From the NCBI RefSeq assembly GCF_013116825.1, contig NZ_JABFNS010000024.1:1-64000 (forward strand): a stretch of DNA of 64,000 nt. The letters run 5' to 3'. The number at the start of each line of letters is the position of its first letter. Position 1 is the stretch's first letter. Source of the DNA: Myxococcus xanthus (GTDB taxonomy: Bacteria > Myxococcota > Myxococcia > Myxococcales > Myxococcaceae). The notes under the pieces were generated by a model that saw only the letters and a program-made list of their open reading frames with translations, was not told the origin of the DNA and made no database searches. Positions 35,949-44,827 of the stretch are shown here, in pieces. Position numbers and translations under genes: made by a program.

Positions 35949-37370
35949 ATGAGGAGCAGGTGGGGACGGAAGTCGTGCGCGTGGCTGCTGGGGCTCGGGT
36001 TGGCCGCATGCGGAGTGACACCTTCGGAGCCAGGCGAAGTGCCCATGTCTCAGGAAAAGCCGGACATGCTCGCGAACGGCGGGGACACGTGTCCCTCCGC
36101 CACGCGGCTCGCGGACTTCTCGGCTGGAGGGGAACTCGCGGGGCCCTACGAGCTGACGGGCGTGAAGGGGACGCTCTACTTCTCCGTGGATGATGGCGTC
36201 CACGGCCCGGCGCTATGGAGCAGCGATGGGACGCCCGGCGGCACGCGCTTGTTCCGCGACTTCGGCGTCGCCCCCACCAGCCTGACAGAGGCGCGCGGGC
36301 TGCTCTTCTTCATCGTGGGCGACACCCTCTGGAGGACGGACGGCACCGCCGCCGGAACCTTCCCGTTGGTCACCGAGCCGTCGTCACCCCCCATCGGTAC
36401 GGGCCTGTCGGTGCTGGGCGAGTTCCGCGGCCGGCTGTTCTTTCGCATGTACACCCCGGAGTATGGCGTCGAGCTGTGGGCCAGCGACGGCACGCGTGCG
36501 GGGACCCGGCTGTACCTGGACGTCAACCCGGGCACCCCCTCCAGCTTGCCCGACGAAATCGTGGAGACGTCCAGCGGCAATCTTGTCTTCGAGGCGTACG
36601 TGGACGAGGCCATGGAGACCCACGCGGTGCTGGAGGTGTCCCCTGCCAAGTCCGTCGAGGAGCTCTTCCGTGTAGGCGGCGGCGGGGATACCTCCATCTT
36701 CCGATTGACTGCCGTGGAGGACAGGGTGTTCTTCCTGGTGGACGAGAGGGACGGCACCCCGTTCCTCTATGTGAGCGACGGCACCCCGGGCGCCGCCACG
36801 CCGCTCTACTTCTGGGACGAGGTGGACACGCCGGGGCATTTCACCGCCTATGCCGGCCGCCTCTACTTCACCGCCGTGGAGAGCGACTTCCCTGGCGCCG
36901 GCGTGGAGCTGTGGGTGAGCGACGGTACGCCCGGGGGCACGGGGCGGTTGGTGGACATCCGCCCGGGCGAGGAAGGCTCGTATCCCACCGGGCTGACCGT
37001 GTTCGAGGGCCTGCTCTACTTCGCCGCGGACGACGGGGTGCACGGGCGCGAGCTGTGGGTGAGTGACGGCACCGCCGCGGGCACGCGGCTCGCGCGGGAC
37101 ATCCGCCCGGGCGCGGAGGGCTCCTCGCCCGACGGCCTCATGGTGGCCAGCCGCAAGCTCTACTTCGTGGCGGACGACGGCGAGCACGGGCGCGAGCCGT
37201 GGAAGGTCTTTCACGGCCGCGTCCGGCTGGTCGAGGACATCTTCCGCACCGAGGCTGGCGCGGTCGACGTCTTCGCCCGCGCGGGCAGCTACCTCTTCTT
37301 CTCCACCGAGTCCCACGAGCTCTGGTCGATGCTGACGGGCGCCTACTGCCCGCCGTCCGGCACGCGCTGA
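35949..37370 (+). CDS. ELWxxDGT-repeat lipoprotein
   Basis: 473 residues from the ATG at 35949, with GGGAGGGGG upstream. The signal peptide ends in lipobox 'LGLAACGV'. The mature part consists of seven to eight repeats built around 'ELWVSDGTPGGT', each followed by 'F..L.G.LYF.A.D..HG', a beta-propeller arrangement known from ELWxxDGT proteins of myxobacteria. The surface role is unknown. The gene lies inside the att-bounded element between the integrase remnant and the SitA-like remnant and appears intact, so it may be cargo. The 290 bases before it hold no gene. Confidence 0.8.
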   Translation: MRSRWGRKSCAWLLGLGLAACGVTPSEPGEVPMSQEKPDMLANGGDTCPSATRLADFSAGGELAGPYELTGVKGTLYFSVDDGVHGPALWSSDGTPGGTRLFRDFGVAPTSLTEARGLLFFIVGDTLWRTDGTAAGTFPLVTEPSSPPIGTGLSVLGEFRGRLFFRMYTPEYGVELWASDGTRAGTRLYLDVNPGTPSSLPDEIVETSSGNLVFEAYVDEAMETHAVLEVSPAKSVEELFRVGGGGDTSIFRLTAVEDRVFFLVDERDGTPFLYVSDGTPGAATPLYFWDEVDTPGHFTAYAGRLYFTAVESDFPGAGVELWVSDGTPGGTGRLVDIRPGEEGSYPTGLTVFEGLLYFAADDGVHGRELWVSDGTAAGTRLARDIRPGAEGSSPDGLMVASRKLYFVADDGEHGREPWKVFHGRVRLVEDIFRTEAGAVDVFARAGSYLFFSTESHELWSMLTGAYCPPSGTR

Positions 37371-37583
37371 TGCATGCGGTCATCCCTCTCGGCCCGGAGC
37401 GAGTCAAACAAGACGATTCTGCGCCCATTGGCTGCGCGGCCGGGAGGGATACAGACGGCAGGGCCACGCGTATCCTGGAAATGATTCGTAGAGGCTCGCA
37501 GTGCCGCGTCCTGGCTCGAAGTTGAGTGGTGTAGCCCCCTGAAGAGTCGGGCAGGCTCGTTCGGCGGCCGTGGGCTGGAGGGT

Positions 37584-38382
37584 GTGTTCACGCGCTCTCT
37601 CGACCACGGCTCCAAGCAACTGACGTGGCTCCGAGGAACGCTCGGGATGGCCACGGCGCTCGCGGGAGCGGCTTCGGAGGTAGGGGCTTCAGGAATGGAG
37701 CTGGGCATCCTCCGCATGTCGGGACCTCGAATCCAGGCCGAGATGTTCGGAACCCTGCTGCTGGCCACGTGGGGGACTTCCTCCAACTCGCTGACGCAGT
37801 GCTTCGCCAATGCCCCATGTACGGCGTCGAGACGCCGTTCACGGACTTGCATCGAGTTCAGGGCATCCGAGTGGATGGAGATGATGTGAAGGCTGGTGCG
37901 GGCGGGCATCATCTCCCTTCCAGTCGTCAGCGCGGCTGGCCGCATTCACGGTGGGCAGGTGATGATGGCCCAGGCGCAGCAGGACTTGCCCAAGGGCGTG
38001 CGTGATGCGCTGGGGGACAGCCCCGAAGCGCGCGGCATGCAGGTGATGGGCCGAGCGGGCACGGGCATGTCCAGCGCACCGAAGCACCACGTCCTGCCGA
38101 AAGAGCACCGGGAGTGGTTCGAGCGGCGGGGCTTCAAGGGTGACAGGGACATCGACCAGTTCTGCGTGCGGCTTGGGCGGGCCGAGCATGAGGTGATTCA
38201 CGGAGGAGGAACTGGAAGCTGGGGCGCACATGGCCCGGCGAGTGGAGCCGGCTGGTCATGCACGGTCTCCGTGACGCTGAGGCTGGCCGGATGTTGACGC
38301 GGAATGGGTCCTGGACATCTTCGCGGACCGCATGCCGGACGACAGGAACCCGATGAACTTCACTCCCGGGAGAGGACGATGA
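37584..38382 (+). pseudogene. Broken SitA-like / TIGR02269-family toxin lipoprotein gene
   Basis: Pieces of one protein are read in different frames in order. First 'LGMATALAGAASEVGASGME' and 'GPRIQAEMFGTLLLATWG' (frame of 37584); then 'DFLQLADAVLRQCPMYGVE' after a frameshift near 37770; then 'SEWMEMM', a TGA at 37887, and 'RLVRAGIISLPVVSAAGRIH'. The C-terminal toxin-like domain follows: 'APKHHVLPKEHREWFERRG', 'DIDQFCVRLGRAEHEVIHGG'. A missing base near 38213 shifts the rest ('NWKLGRTWPGEWSRLVMHG'), and another shift precedes 'FADRMPDDRNPMNFTPGRG' with the stop at 38380-38382. From memory of the family, about 150 residues are also deleted mid-protein and the lipoprotein signal is lost. SitA toxins are passed between kin by outer-membrane exchange. 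No immunity gene is evident. Confidence 0.65.
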
Positions 38383-38484
38383 GCGTGGAGAGGCTTGGCG
38401 GGGCAACATCAAGGCACGCCTTTCCGAGAGGGTCCGCGAGCGAGGCTGCGACTCACCCACCGCTTTCGCCGAGGGCGCTGAGCT

Positions 38485-38501
38485 GCCCCCAGTGTGCCCC
38501 T
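38485..38501. repeat. Right copy of 17-bp internal direct repeat (possible integrase arm site)
   Basis: Identical to 34967-34983 and 79 bases inside the right attachment repeat. Part of it (GTGTGCCCC, 38492-38500) forms a perfect 9-bp inverted repeat with GGGGCACAC at 38517-38525. Confidence 0.5.
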
Positions 38502-38580
38502 CCATCGGGGTTCGAGGGGGCACACCGAGGCACCAGCGGGTAACAGTGCGTCCTGCTTGGGGTTTTCTGGTGCCTTGTCG

Positions 38581-38610
38581 AAGGTGCCGCTCATCTTCGC
38601 CATCGAATAG
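38581..38610 (+). repeat. Right attachment-site repeat (attR)
   Basis: Second copy of the SIMPL gene 3' end (28 of 30 bases identical), still reading KVPLIFAIE-stop. The original downstream flank of the SIMPL gene probably resumes at 38611. Confidence 0.75.
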
Positions 38611-38982
38611 GTCCGAGGGCCGTCGGGGGCTGGCTGGTGCCCTCGACGGGAATGCGCGCGTCGAGTGGTGGGACGACGTGTGGCTTCGTCCCCTTCCTGC
38701 ACGGCGGTCCGGACGCGCGCGTGGATGTCGATGCGCTGCGGTTTGAACTCCGCTCCCTCCGCTTCACGAAGGGGCTCGGCACGCCGCAGGCCGCCCCGCC
38801 GAGCAGGCCGATGGGCCGTGCGACGGAGCGCTCTACCGCCTCCCTGGCCACCATCAAGGCGCGCCTTGGGAGGCACTGGGTTCTCGGCCGCCAGGGCCAT
38901 CCGCATGTTGAGGAAGAGACAGGCGCGGGCCGGGGCGGGCTGGCCGTCGCGATGAACTTCCACACGCGGGGGGCACGGGCGC
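38611..38982. other. Intergenic stretch, no supported gene
   Basis: 372 bases between the right attachment repeat and the lipoprotein gene. Open frames exist on both strands. The plus frame has gene-like third-position GC but no clear start or recognisable domain, so it may be a decayed gene. Confidence 0.35.
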
Positions 38983-39558
38983 ATGAGGGCAACGCGCGGT
39001 TGGAGGCTGATGGCATTCGGGCTGCTCGCCGCGTGGCTCGGTTGCGGCCAGCGGAGCGAGACCCGAGGGCCTCCGTCCGCGAGCGAGCGGAAGGGCCGCT
39101 CGGATGTCCTTCGCGGCCTCATGGCCTCACGCGAACGGCCCCCAGAATCCGGGGCGCCTGGCTCTGGCTCGCCTCCCGTGGGCACGCTGGGGGCGGGGCA
39201 GGGCGGTTCAGGAGGGCCAGCGCCCACGGACCAGCTTCCGCCCACGGACCAGCTTCATGGCCGAGTGGAGTGGGTGGGCGACAACGAGCTGCTCATCCGC
39301 GGCAACGACGGCGTGGAGTACGACGTCGGAGTGGATGAGCAGACCCGCCTCTTCATGAAGGGCGAGCGCGTCACGGGCCTGCGGGAGTATCACGAGGGAG
39401 ACGAGGTTCGCGTCACCTACGGGGATGGTCCCGGAGGTCTGGTGGCGCACCTCGTGGATGGGATGCCGGGGCCTGGTGCCGGCCCCCCGCGCCAGCAAGA
39501 GTCAGCCCCACGCGAGGATGCCGTGGGGCCTGGCTCGCCGCTCGATTCACTTCGCTGA
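38983..39558 (+). CDS. Small lipoprotein with Pro-rich linker
   Basis: 191 residues from the ATG at 38983. The signal peptide ends in lipobox 'LAAWLGCG'. A long, low-complexity Gly/Pro/Ser linker follows, including a duplicated TDQLP segment, then a small beta domain of about 60 residues: 'LHGRVEWVGDNELLIRGNDG', 'YDVGVDEQTRLFMKGERV', 'YHEGDEVRVTYGD'. This resembles DUF5666-like/OB-type domains that read 'G.V..v....l.i...G....v.v...T......g....l..l..G..V.v'. Function unknown. It is the first intact gene after the integrated element. Confidence 0.65.
   Translation: MRATRGWRLMAFGLLAAWLGCGQRSETRGPPSASERKGRSDVLRGLMASRERPPESGAPGSGSPPVGTLGAGQGGSGGPAPTDQLPPTDQLHGRVEWVGDNELLIRGNDGVEYDVGVDEQTRLFMKGERVTGLREYHEGDEVRVTYGDGPGGLVAHLVDGMPGPGAGPPRQQESAPREDAVGPGSPLDSLR
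39221..39256 (+). repeat. 18-bp perfect tandem duplication inside the lipoprotein gene
   Basis: Two adjacent copies of CGCCCACGGACCAGCTTC. The unit length is a multiple of three, so the frame is kept and a six-residue motif (PTDQLP) is doubled in the linker. It is probably a recent slippage event. Confidence 0.8.
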
Positions 39559-39592
39559 AACCGGGGGCGGAGATGCCTCTCACGGGCGCGGG

Positions 39593-42583
39593 TCAGAACG
39601 CCCGGCCATCCACGCGGAGGCCCGGGGATGAGCTGAGACCCGGGGTTATCAGGTGGTGGTAGTCGAACGCCGCGCCGGGCGTGGCATCGGGCGACCGGTT
39701 GAAGGAGATGTTGTCGAAGGTGCCTCCGTAGGACATCTCATTGACGTTGCTCCCATCGGGCGAGAGGAGCCTGACGACGTCGCCATCGTTGTTGAGGCCC
39801 AGGCCGCCCGAGGATGCGGCGACGGTATCGGGCGCACCGGCCGGGAAGCCTCGAGCGCCACCAAAGACGACGAAGACCCGGCCCGGAGCGAGCGCGGTGC
39901 CAGGGGCGAAGACGTGCCGCACGGACGCGGAGTCCGACAGGCTCCAGCCGGACAGGTCCGCGGTGGAGGTCCCCGCGTTGTACACCTCGATGAACTCGTA
40001 ATGGGTGTCCGACACGGTCTGCCCGGGCGGAATGGGCTCGTTGGGCAGGACCTCGTTGATGATGAGGTTGGACAAGGGCTCCGGGTCCGTGACGCCGCCG
40101 GAGTCTCCCAGGTCGTAGCTGCTGATGACGGGGTAGTGGTCGCTGACGATGTCGCCGTAGTTGGGAATCCACGCGTCCGGGCGGAGGATTTCGACGGAGC
40201 CGGGCAGGTAGTTCGCGGCCATCTCGTTGGAGACGAGCGTGTGGTCGATGGCGTCGGGATAGTCGACAGTGGTGCGCAAGCCGCGCAGGGACAGGGGCTC
40301 GGTGATGAAGGTGTAGCGCTGCGTGTCGGCCACGAACGGCGCGAAGGGGCTGGGCAGCGGGGCGCCGTCGCTGCCTTGGGTGATGGACTGGTCGACATCG
40401 TCATTCCAGTCGCCAATGACGAGCACGCGCTCGGTGGGCAGGGATGTGTCGAGATACGACTTGAGCGCCGCGCTGGAGCGTTGCCGCTGCCCGTAGGCGG
40501 TCTCGTTGTCGAACGCCTTCAGGTGAACGACGATGACGACCAGTGGGGTGCTCACGCCTTGGACGGTCGTGGTGAAGTCCACGCGCAGCGGCGGCCGGCC
40601 ACCGAAGTCCGGGGCGTTCGCGGTGAGGATGAGCTGCGCCTCCTGAAGCGTGAGGGTGCTGTCGTAGAGGATGCCGGGCTTCTGCTCGCCATTGGTGTAG
40701 TAGGCCGTTCCGTCGGGGACGAAGGACGTGTCATTGGCGAGGAAGCCATTGAAGCCGGGGAGCTGCTCCTTGAGGGTGGCGAAGTCCGCGGCGTCCACCA
40801 TCTCCACGAGGCCCCACACGTTGGCCCCCGAGTCGCGAATGATGTCGCGCGCGTGGGCAATCTGAAGGTCGTCCGGCGGGCCCTGGGTGGGGGCACCGAA
40901 CCACTGGAGGTTCCAATGGCCCACTGTGAGGGGCGCGCTGGCGGTGCGCACGTGGAGGACCATCGCGCGCCAACCCTGCTGGCCCGTGGCGTCCGTCACT
41001 GTGACTGTGAATGCCGAGTACCCGAGCTCCGAGAGGGTGCCGCTGAGGGTTCCTGATGTTGAGAGCGTGAGCCCCGAAGGCGGCATCCCCGACACGATGT
41101 GCCAGGAAAGCGGCGCCTTTCCGCCGGATGCTCGCAGTTGGGTTGCGTAGGGCAGGTCCTTGCGCGCATCGGGCAGCGATGGGGTGACGATGGTGGGGAG
41201 TTCGTAGACCGTGAGGGTGAAGGCGCGTGTGCCCGTCCGTCCGTTCGCGTCGGTGACGACGGCCTGTCCGCTGGTGGTGCCGGGAGCGGGGGGCGTGCCC
41301 GAGAGTCGTCCGGAGGCGGAGAGCTGCAGCCAGGAGGGGAGGGGGCTGGCTGGAGCGAACGAATATGGCGCCTTTCCTCCGGTGACGGAGTACGTGGCGC
41401 TGAAGGACTGCGAGACATACCCGTCGAGCTGAATCGCAGAGCCATCCACGGACGGAGCCCGGTACACGACAAGGTTGAGCGCCCGGGTGGCGACGCGTGC
41501 GTCGGCGTCGGTGACTTTGACGGAGAAGGAGAAGGTACCCGTCGTGGACGCGGTGCCTTCGAGCAGGCCGGCGCTGGTGAGCCGGATGCCGGCGGGAAGC
41601 GAACCCGCGCTGAGCACCCAGGCATAAGGCGCGCGTCCGCCCATCACCAACAGGCCTTGTCGATACGCGGCATCAGTATAGGCATCCGGTAGCGCGCTGG
41701 GGGTGATGGTGACGCCGCCCTGGACGGTGAGGTTGAACGTGGCGGACGACGCACGGCCATTGGCGTCCTGGAGCTCGACCGTGAAGGCGGCGGCTCCTGG
41801 TTCGCTGGGTGTCCCTCGGACAAGGCTGGCATCCAGTTGGAGGCCCGTGGGCAAGGCACCCGAGGTGATGCGGAACGTGAGCGGTGGTCGCCCGCCAACG
41901 GCGTGAAGCTCCGTGGAGTAGGCCGCTCCGAGCGAGGCGGAGGGGAGCGTGCCGCTCGCGAGATAGGGCGCGGTGAAGGCGGAGAGCGAGAGGACCCGCT
42001 GGCTCGAAAGCCCGGTGGCGTCCTGCACGTGGACGGTGACGGAGAAGGTGCCGGAGCTGGCGGGAACGCCGGAGATGTGCCCCTGTGTGTCGAGGCGCAC
42101 GCCCGACGGGAGGGTGCCCTCCGCGAGGGCCCAGGTGTACGGCGCCGTGCCGCCCGAAGCGTCGAGTTGTGCGGCGTAGTGGTCGCCGACATAGGCATCG
42201 GGGAGCGTGGACGACGCGACCTGGAGGCCGGCGTTGAGCACCTCGAGCTCGAACGTGGCGCGAACAGTCCGTCCGCGCGAGTCACGGACCTCCGCGTCGA
42301 AGGATGAGGTGCCTGCCGATTGGGGCGTCCCGGTGAGTTCGCCCAGGGTGGAGAGGCTGAGTCCGGTGGGCAGTGCGCCCTGCGCGACGCGCCACGAATA
42401 GGCAGGCGTGCCACCCGAAGCGGTGAGGGAGCTGCGATAGGCCTGCGCGACGGATGCGGCGGGGAGCGCCTCCGTGGTGATGGCCAACCCCGGTCCAGTG
42501 TCGTCAGTGCGGGGAGGCGCGGAGTCAGAACATGCGGTCAGCAGCAGCGCGAGGATGGGGATCAGGGCGTGATGGACGCGCAT
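39593..42583 (-). CDS. Surface nuclease-like lipoprotein: Ig (He_PIG) repeats, EEP domain, lamin-tail domain
   Basis: 996 residues from the ATG at 42583. Lipobox 'LLLTACSD'. Residues 30-560 are six He_PIG-type Ig repeats ('LPTGLSLSTLGELTGTP' pattern). Residues 565-840 are an endonuclease/exonuclease/phosphatase domain with expected motifs: 'VGHWNLQWFG' (Asn), 'WGLVEMVD' (Glu), 'VIGDWNDDVD' (GDWN) and 'VSDHYPVISSY' (SDHYP), so catalysis is likely. Residues 855-990 are a lamin-tail (LTD) domain: 'IINEVLPNEP', 'YEFIEVYNAGTSTADLSGW'. The layout suggests extracellular DNA or phosphoester degradation on the cell surface. The promoter side is separated from the next gene by a strong terminator. Confidence 0.88.
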   Translation of the reverse strand: MRVHHALIPILALLLTACSDSAPPRTDDTGPGLAITTEALPAASVAQAYRSSLTASGGTPAYSWRVAQGALPTGLSLSTLGELTGTPQSAGTSSFDAEVRDSRGRTVRATFELEVLNAGLQVASSTLPDAYVGDHYAAQLDASGGTAPYTWALAEGTLPSGVRLDTQGHISGVPASSGTFSVTVHVQDATGLSSQRVLSLSAFTAPYLASGTLPSASLGAAYSTELHAVGGRPPLTFRITSGALPTGLQLDASLVRGTPSEPGAAAFTVELQDANGRASSATFNLTVQGGVTITPSALPDAYTDAAYRQGLLVMGGRAPYAWVLSAGSLPAGIRLTSAGLLEGTASTTGTFSFSVKVTDADARVATRALNLVVYRAPSVDGSAIQLDGYVSQSFSATYSVTGGKAPYSFAPASPLPSWLQLSASGRLSGTPPAPGTTSGQAVVTDANGRTGTRAFTLTVYELPTIVTPSLPDARKDLPYATQLRASGGKAPLSWHIVSGMPPSGLTLSTSGTLSGTLSELGYSAFTVTVTDATGQQGWRAMVLHVRTASAPLTVGHWNLQWFGAPTQGPPDDLQIAHARDIIRDSGANVWGLVEMVDAADFATLKEQLPGFNGFLANDTSFVPDGTAYYTNGEQKPGILYDSTLTLQEAQLILTANAPDFGGRPPLRVDFTTTVQGVSTPLVVIVVHLKAFDNETAYGQRQRSSAALKSYLDTSLPTERVLVIGDWNDDVDQSITQGSDGAPLPSPFAPFVADTQRYTFITEPLSLRGLRTTVDYPDAIDHTLVSNEMAANYLPGSVEILRPDAWIPNYGDIVSDHYPVISSYDLGDSGGVTDPEPLSNLIINEVLPNEPIPPGQTVSDTHYEFIEVYNAGTSTADLSGWSLSDSASVRHVFAPGTALAPGRVFVVFGGARGFPAGAPDTVAASSGGLGLNNDGDVVRLLSPDGSNVNEMSYGGTFDNISFNRSPDATPGAAFDYHHLITPGLSSSPGLRVDGRAF

Positions 42584-42683
42584 GAAGACTCCGGCCCGCG
42601 AAGGACTCGGGCCCACGGATGAAGTGTCGGCACAGTAGAGGCAGCCGTGGCGTCGGCGCACAGGGTCCCACTGTACCCAGGGC

Positions 42684-42720
42684 AAAGAAAAGGGCCGCGG
42701 CTCACAAGGAGCCGCGGCCC
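42684..42720 (-). terminator. Strong intrinsic terminator
   Basis: An 11-bp perfect GC-rich stem (42692-42702 pairs with 42710-42720) with a 7-base loop is followed on the minus strand by TTTTCTTT. It ends transcription of the gene at 42747-44708. It is the clearest intrinsic terminator in the window. Confidence 0.9.
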
Positions 42721-42746
42721 GGAGGCTTCAGGTGGAAGCCGTCAGA

Positions 42747-44708
42747 CTAGAAGTTGGGCAGGCCCCACGAAGGAGCGCCCACCGCCCAGTCTTCCTTCGT
42801 GTTGGTGTCCGTCGCGCTGAGGCGGCGGACGCTGTTGCTCGTGGCTTCAGCGTTGTTCGGAATGCCCGCCCAGGATGCGGACACGTCACCAGCGGAGGGC
42901 GTGGACGTGTTGGTGCAGGGGGCACCGTTGCAATCCACCGGGGACCACTGACCAGCGGCCTGAATGGCCTGCAGGTTGCCCGGGAATGCACCAGGCGGAG
43001 TTCCCGCGGCACGGAAGGGCACCGCATCCTGGATAGCGCCTGCGGCGTCCTTCACGAGGATGACGCGGCTGGAGTAGGTGATCGCGGAGTCCGTGCCCTT
43101 GCTTTCGCCGACGAAGTCCCAAGCCGTGTCGTAGTTGCCAGTCGCGGTGCTCGTGGGGAACTGGTCCTTGGACGTGGTCTCCGCCTTCACGGTGGCGGGC
43201 GCATTGATATGCACCACGATGATGTCTCCCGCAGCGACGTCCACGTCAGGGAGCCTCGCCAACAGCCGAGCAGTAGTCACATCCATCTCAACGGTGATAT
43301 TGTTGGTTGTTCCCGCAGTAATGACCTGCAGCTCGACCAGATCCTGGTGCGACGCGGCGTTCGGCTGCACCTCGGTCAGCTGGAGAACGGCCGGCGTGCG
43401 GTAGCCACGGAACGTCTGCGTGCTGGCCTCCGGGGCCACAGAGCCGCCAGCCAGGTCCGTCACGGTGTTCGCGACGGTGACGGAGTAGGTGGTGCCCGGG
43501 GTCTGCTCGCTCGTGGTCAGGATGACCCGCTTACCCTCGACGCGGAAACCGGAGATCGTCAGCCCCTCGGTGAGCGTGAACTGCTCCGGCGCGTTGGTGA
43601 TGCTCGCCGCCGAGATGCTGCGGCTGAAGCTCAGGACGACCTCCGTCAGTGACGTCGCCGAAGCCGACGCGAACGTCGGAGCGGCGCAGCCCGACAGGGT
43701 GAGCTCGGAAGCCGTGAACGCGGACGGCTGGGCGTTGCCATCGAACCGCCAGATGGGGCCCGCGTTCAGCGTGAACGTGCAGCCCTGGGTGATGTCGAGC
43801 TCGGTGGCGAGCGTCGCGGGCACGCGGAGCCGGAAGTTGGCGGCGGCGGTGGTGACGCCCTCGGTCGTGATCTGGAAGCCGGAGAAGCCGGCACCGATAC
43901 CACTGGCGTTGGCGGCAATCGTGCCCGTCAGGTAGGTCAGCTCGGACTCCACGGAGTCCAGACCGGTCACCAGCGTGTCCGACGTGTCCGCGGAGCGATT
44001 GACCGCGAGGCCGGCCGGGGTGGCGGTCGACTGGTTCTGAGCCGGGTGGCCCCGGCTGATGACCGTGATGCCGGTGACGGCGGACGCGGAGCGCAGACCG
44101 CCGTCGGTCGCCTTCGACGACACGGAGAAGCTGACCCGGTCACCCACGGTGACTTCGGCCAGCGCCGTCGCGTCGGACACGAACAGGGCGGGGCCCTGGG
44201 CCTCGGCCTGGACGAAGAAGCCGGGGAGTTCGCTGCTGCCCGTGACGGCAGGCTTGATGAACGTGACGAACGCACCCTCGATGGGCAGCGCGGGGTCGAG
44301 CGCGCCATCCGCCGCATCCCGGACCGCCTGGATCTGCGTGCTGGTCGTCGCGACCGGCGTGGCAAAGCCCGAGTCCTCGCACGTGCTCGTCGTGGTGTTG
44401 CAGGTCTCGGTCAGGCCGCAGGTCGCGTTGCTGGTGCAGCCCTCCGTGCCGGCGTCCGGGTCGGTGCCCGCGTCGCCTTCGCCGGCGTCCGGCTCGGTGC
44501 CCGCGTCTTCCTCGGTGCCCGCATCCGGGCCCTGGGTGATGTCGCGCTGCTCGCACGTGCCAGAGTTACAGGTCCACTGCTTGCCGTCGGCCGGCGGGCC
44601 TTTGTCACTGCGGCAGTCAAACTGGTCAACGCATTCGTCGCCACATCCCGTGCCCATCGTGACCATCACGGCCGTGACGACCGCCGGGAGCCAAAATCGT
44701 CTCTGCAT
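42747..44708 (-). CDS. Large lipoprotein with Ig-like and lamin-tail-like domains
   Basis: 653 residues from the ATG at 44708. Lipobox 'VTMGTGCGD', then a Cys-rich region (DECVDQFDCRSD, CNSGTCEQR) and an Asp/Ala-rich linker with six 'DAGT(E/D)'-like repeats. Another EGF-like Cys cluster follows ('CTSNATCGLTETCNTTTSTC'). The middle is beta-rich with an OB-like element; about residues 370-450 form an SbsA-type Ig domain ('FASASATSLTEVVLSFSRSI'). The C-terminal 190 residues match lamin-tail logic ('LQLTEVQPNAASHQDLVELQ'). No enzyme motif is seen. The domain set overlaps that of the neighbouring nuclease-like protein, suggesting related surface functions. It is ended by the terminator at 42684-42720. 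Confidence 0.75.
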   Translation of the reverse strand: MQRRFWLPAVVTAVMVTMGTGCGDECVDQFDCRSDKGPPADGKQWTCNSGTCEQRDITQGPDAGTEEDAGTEPDAGEGDAGTDPDAGTEGCTSNATCGLTETCNTTTSTCEDSGFATPVATTSTQIQAVRDAADGALDPALPIEGAFVTFIKPAVTGSSELPGFFVQAEAQGPALFVSDATALAEVTVGDRVSFSVSSKATDGGLRSASAVTGITVISRGHPAQNQSTATPAGLAVNRSADTSDTLVTGLDSVESELTYLTGTIAANASGIGAGFSGFQITTEGVTTAAANFRLRVPATLATELDITQGCTFTLNAGPIWRFDGNAQPSAFTASELTLSGCAAPTFASASATSLTEVVLSFSRSISAASITNAPEQFTLTEGLTISGFRVEGKRVILTTSEQTPGTTYSVTVANTVTDLAGGSVAPEASTQTFRGYRTPAVLQLTEVQPNAASHQDLVELQVITAGTTNNITVEMDVTTARLLARLPDVDVAAGDIIVVHINAPATVKAETTSKDQFPTSTATGNYDTAWDFVGESKGTDSAITYSSRVILVKDAAGAIQDAVPFRAAGTPPGAFPGNLQAIQAAGQWSPVDCNGAPCTNTSTPSAGDVSASWAGIPNNAEATSNSVRRLSATDTNTKEDWAVGAPSWGLPNF

Positions 44709-44827
44709 GAGTTCCCCTCCATGGGAAGCAGGTTGCGTCCCCCTTACACCTGAACCGGAGGGCAATCCAATGTCCGCTCCTGGTGACATGGGCATTTCAC
44801 ACAAGAGGTGTCCGGATTTTCAGGCGT

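Larger units (their letters stand above)
34867..38610. mobile_element. Small integrated element inserted at the 3' end of the SIMPL gene
   Basis: The segment is bounded by a 30-base direct repeat (28 of 30 identical, including 19 contiguous bases CGCTCATCTTCGCCATCGA). The left copy is the end of the SIMPL gene; the right copy encodes the same C-terminus (KVPLIFAIE, stop) with no gene in front of it. A decayed tyrosine integrase lies 26 bases inside the left end, pointing at it, the usual place for int. A second 17-base direct repeat sits about 70-80 bases inside each end. Cargo is an ELWxxDGT lipoprotein gene and a broken SitA-like toxin gene. The element is probably no longer able to move, because its integrase is broken. 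Confidence 0.75.

Noticed and set aside
38591-39016. Open frames on both strands next to the right attachment repeat
   Set aside because: The plus frame has gene-like third-position G+C but no good start and no recognised domain; the minus frames are weaker. I could not decide, so no gene is called.
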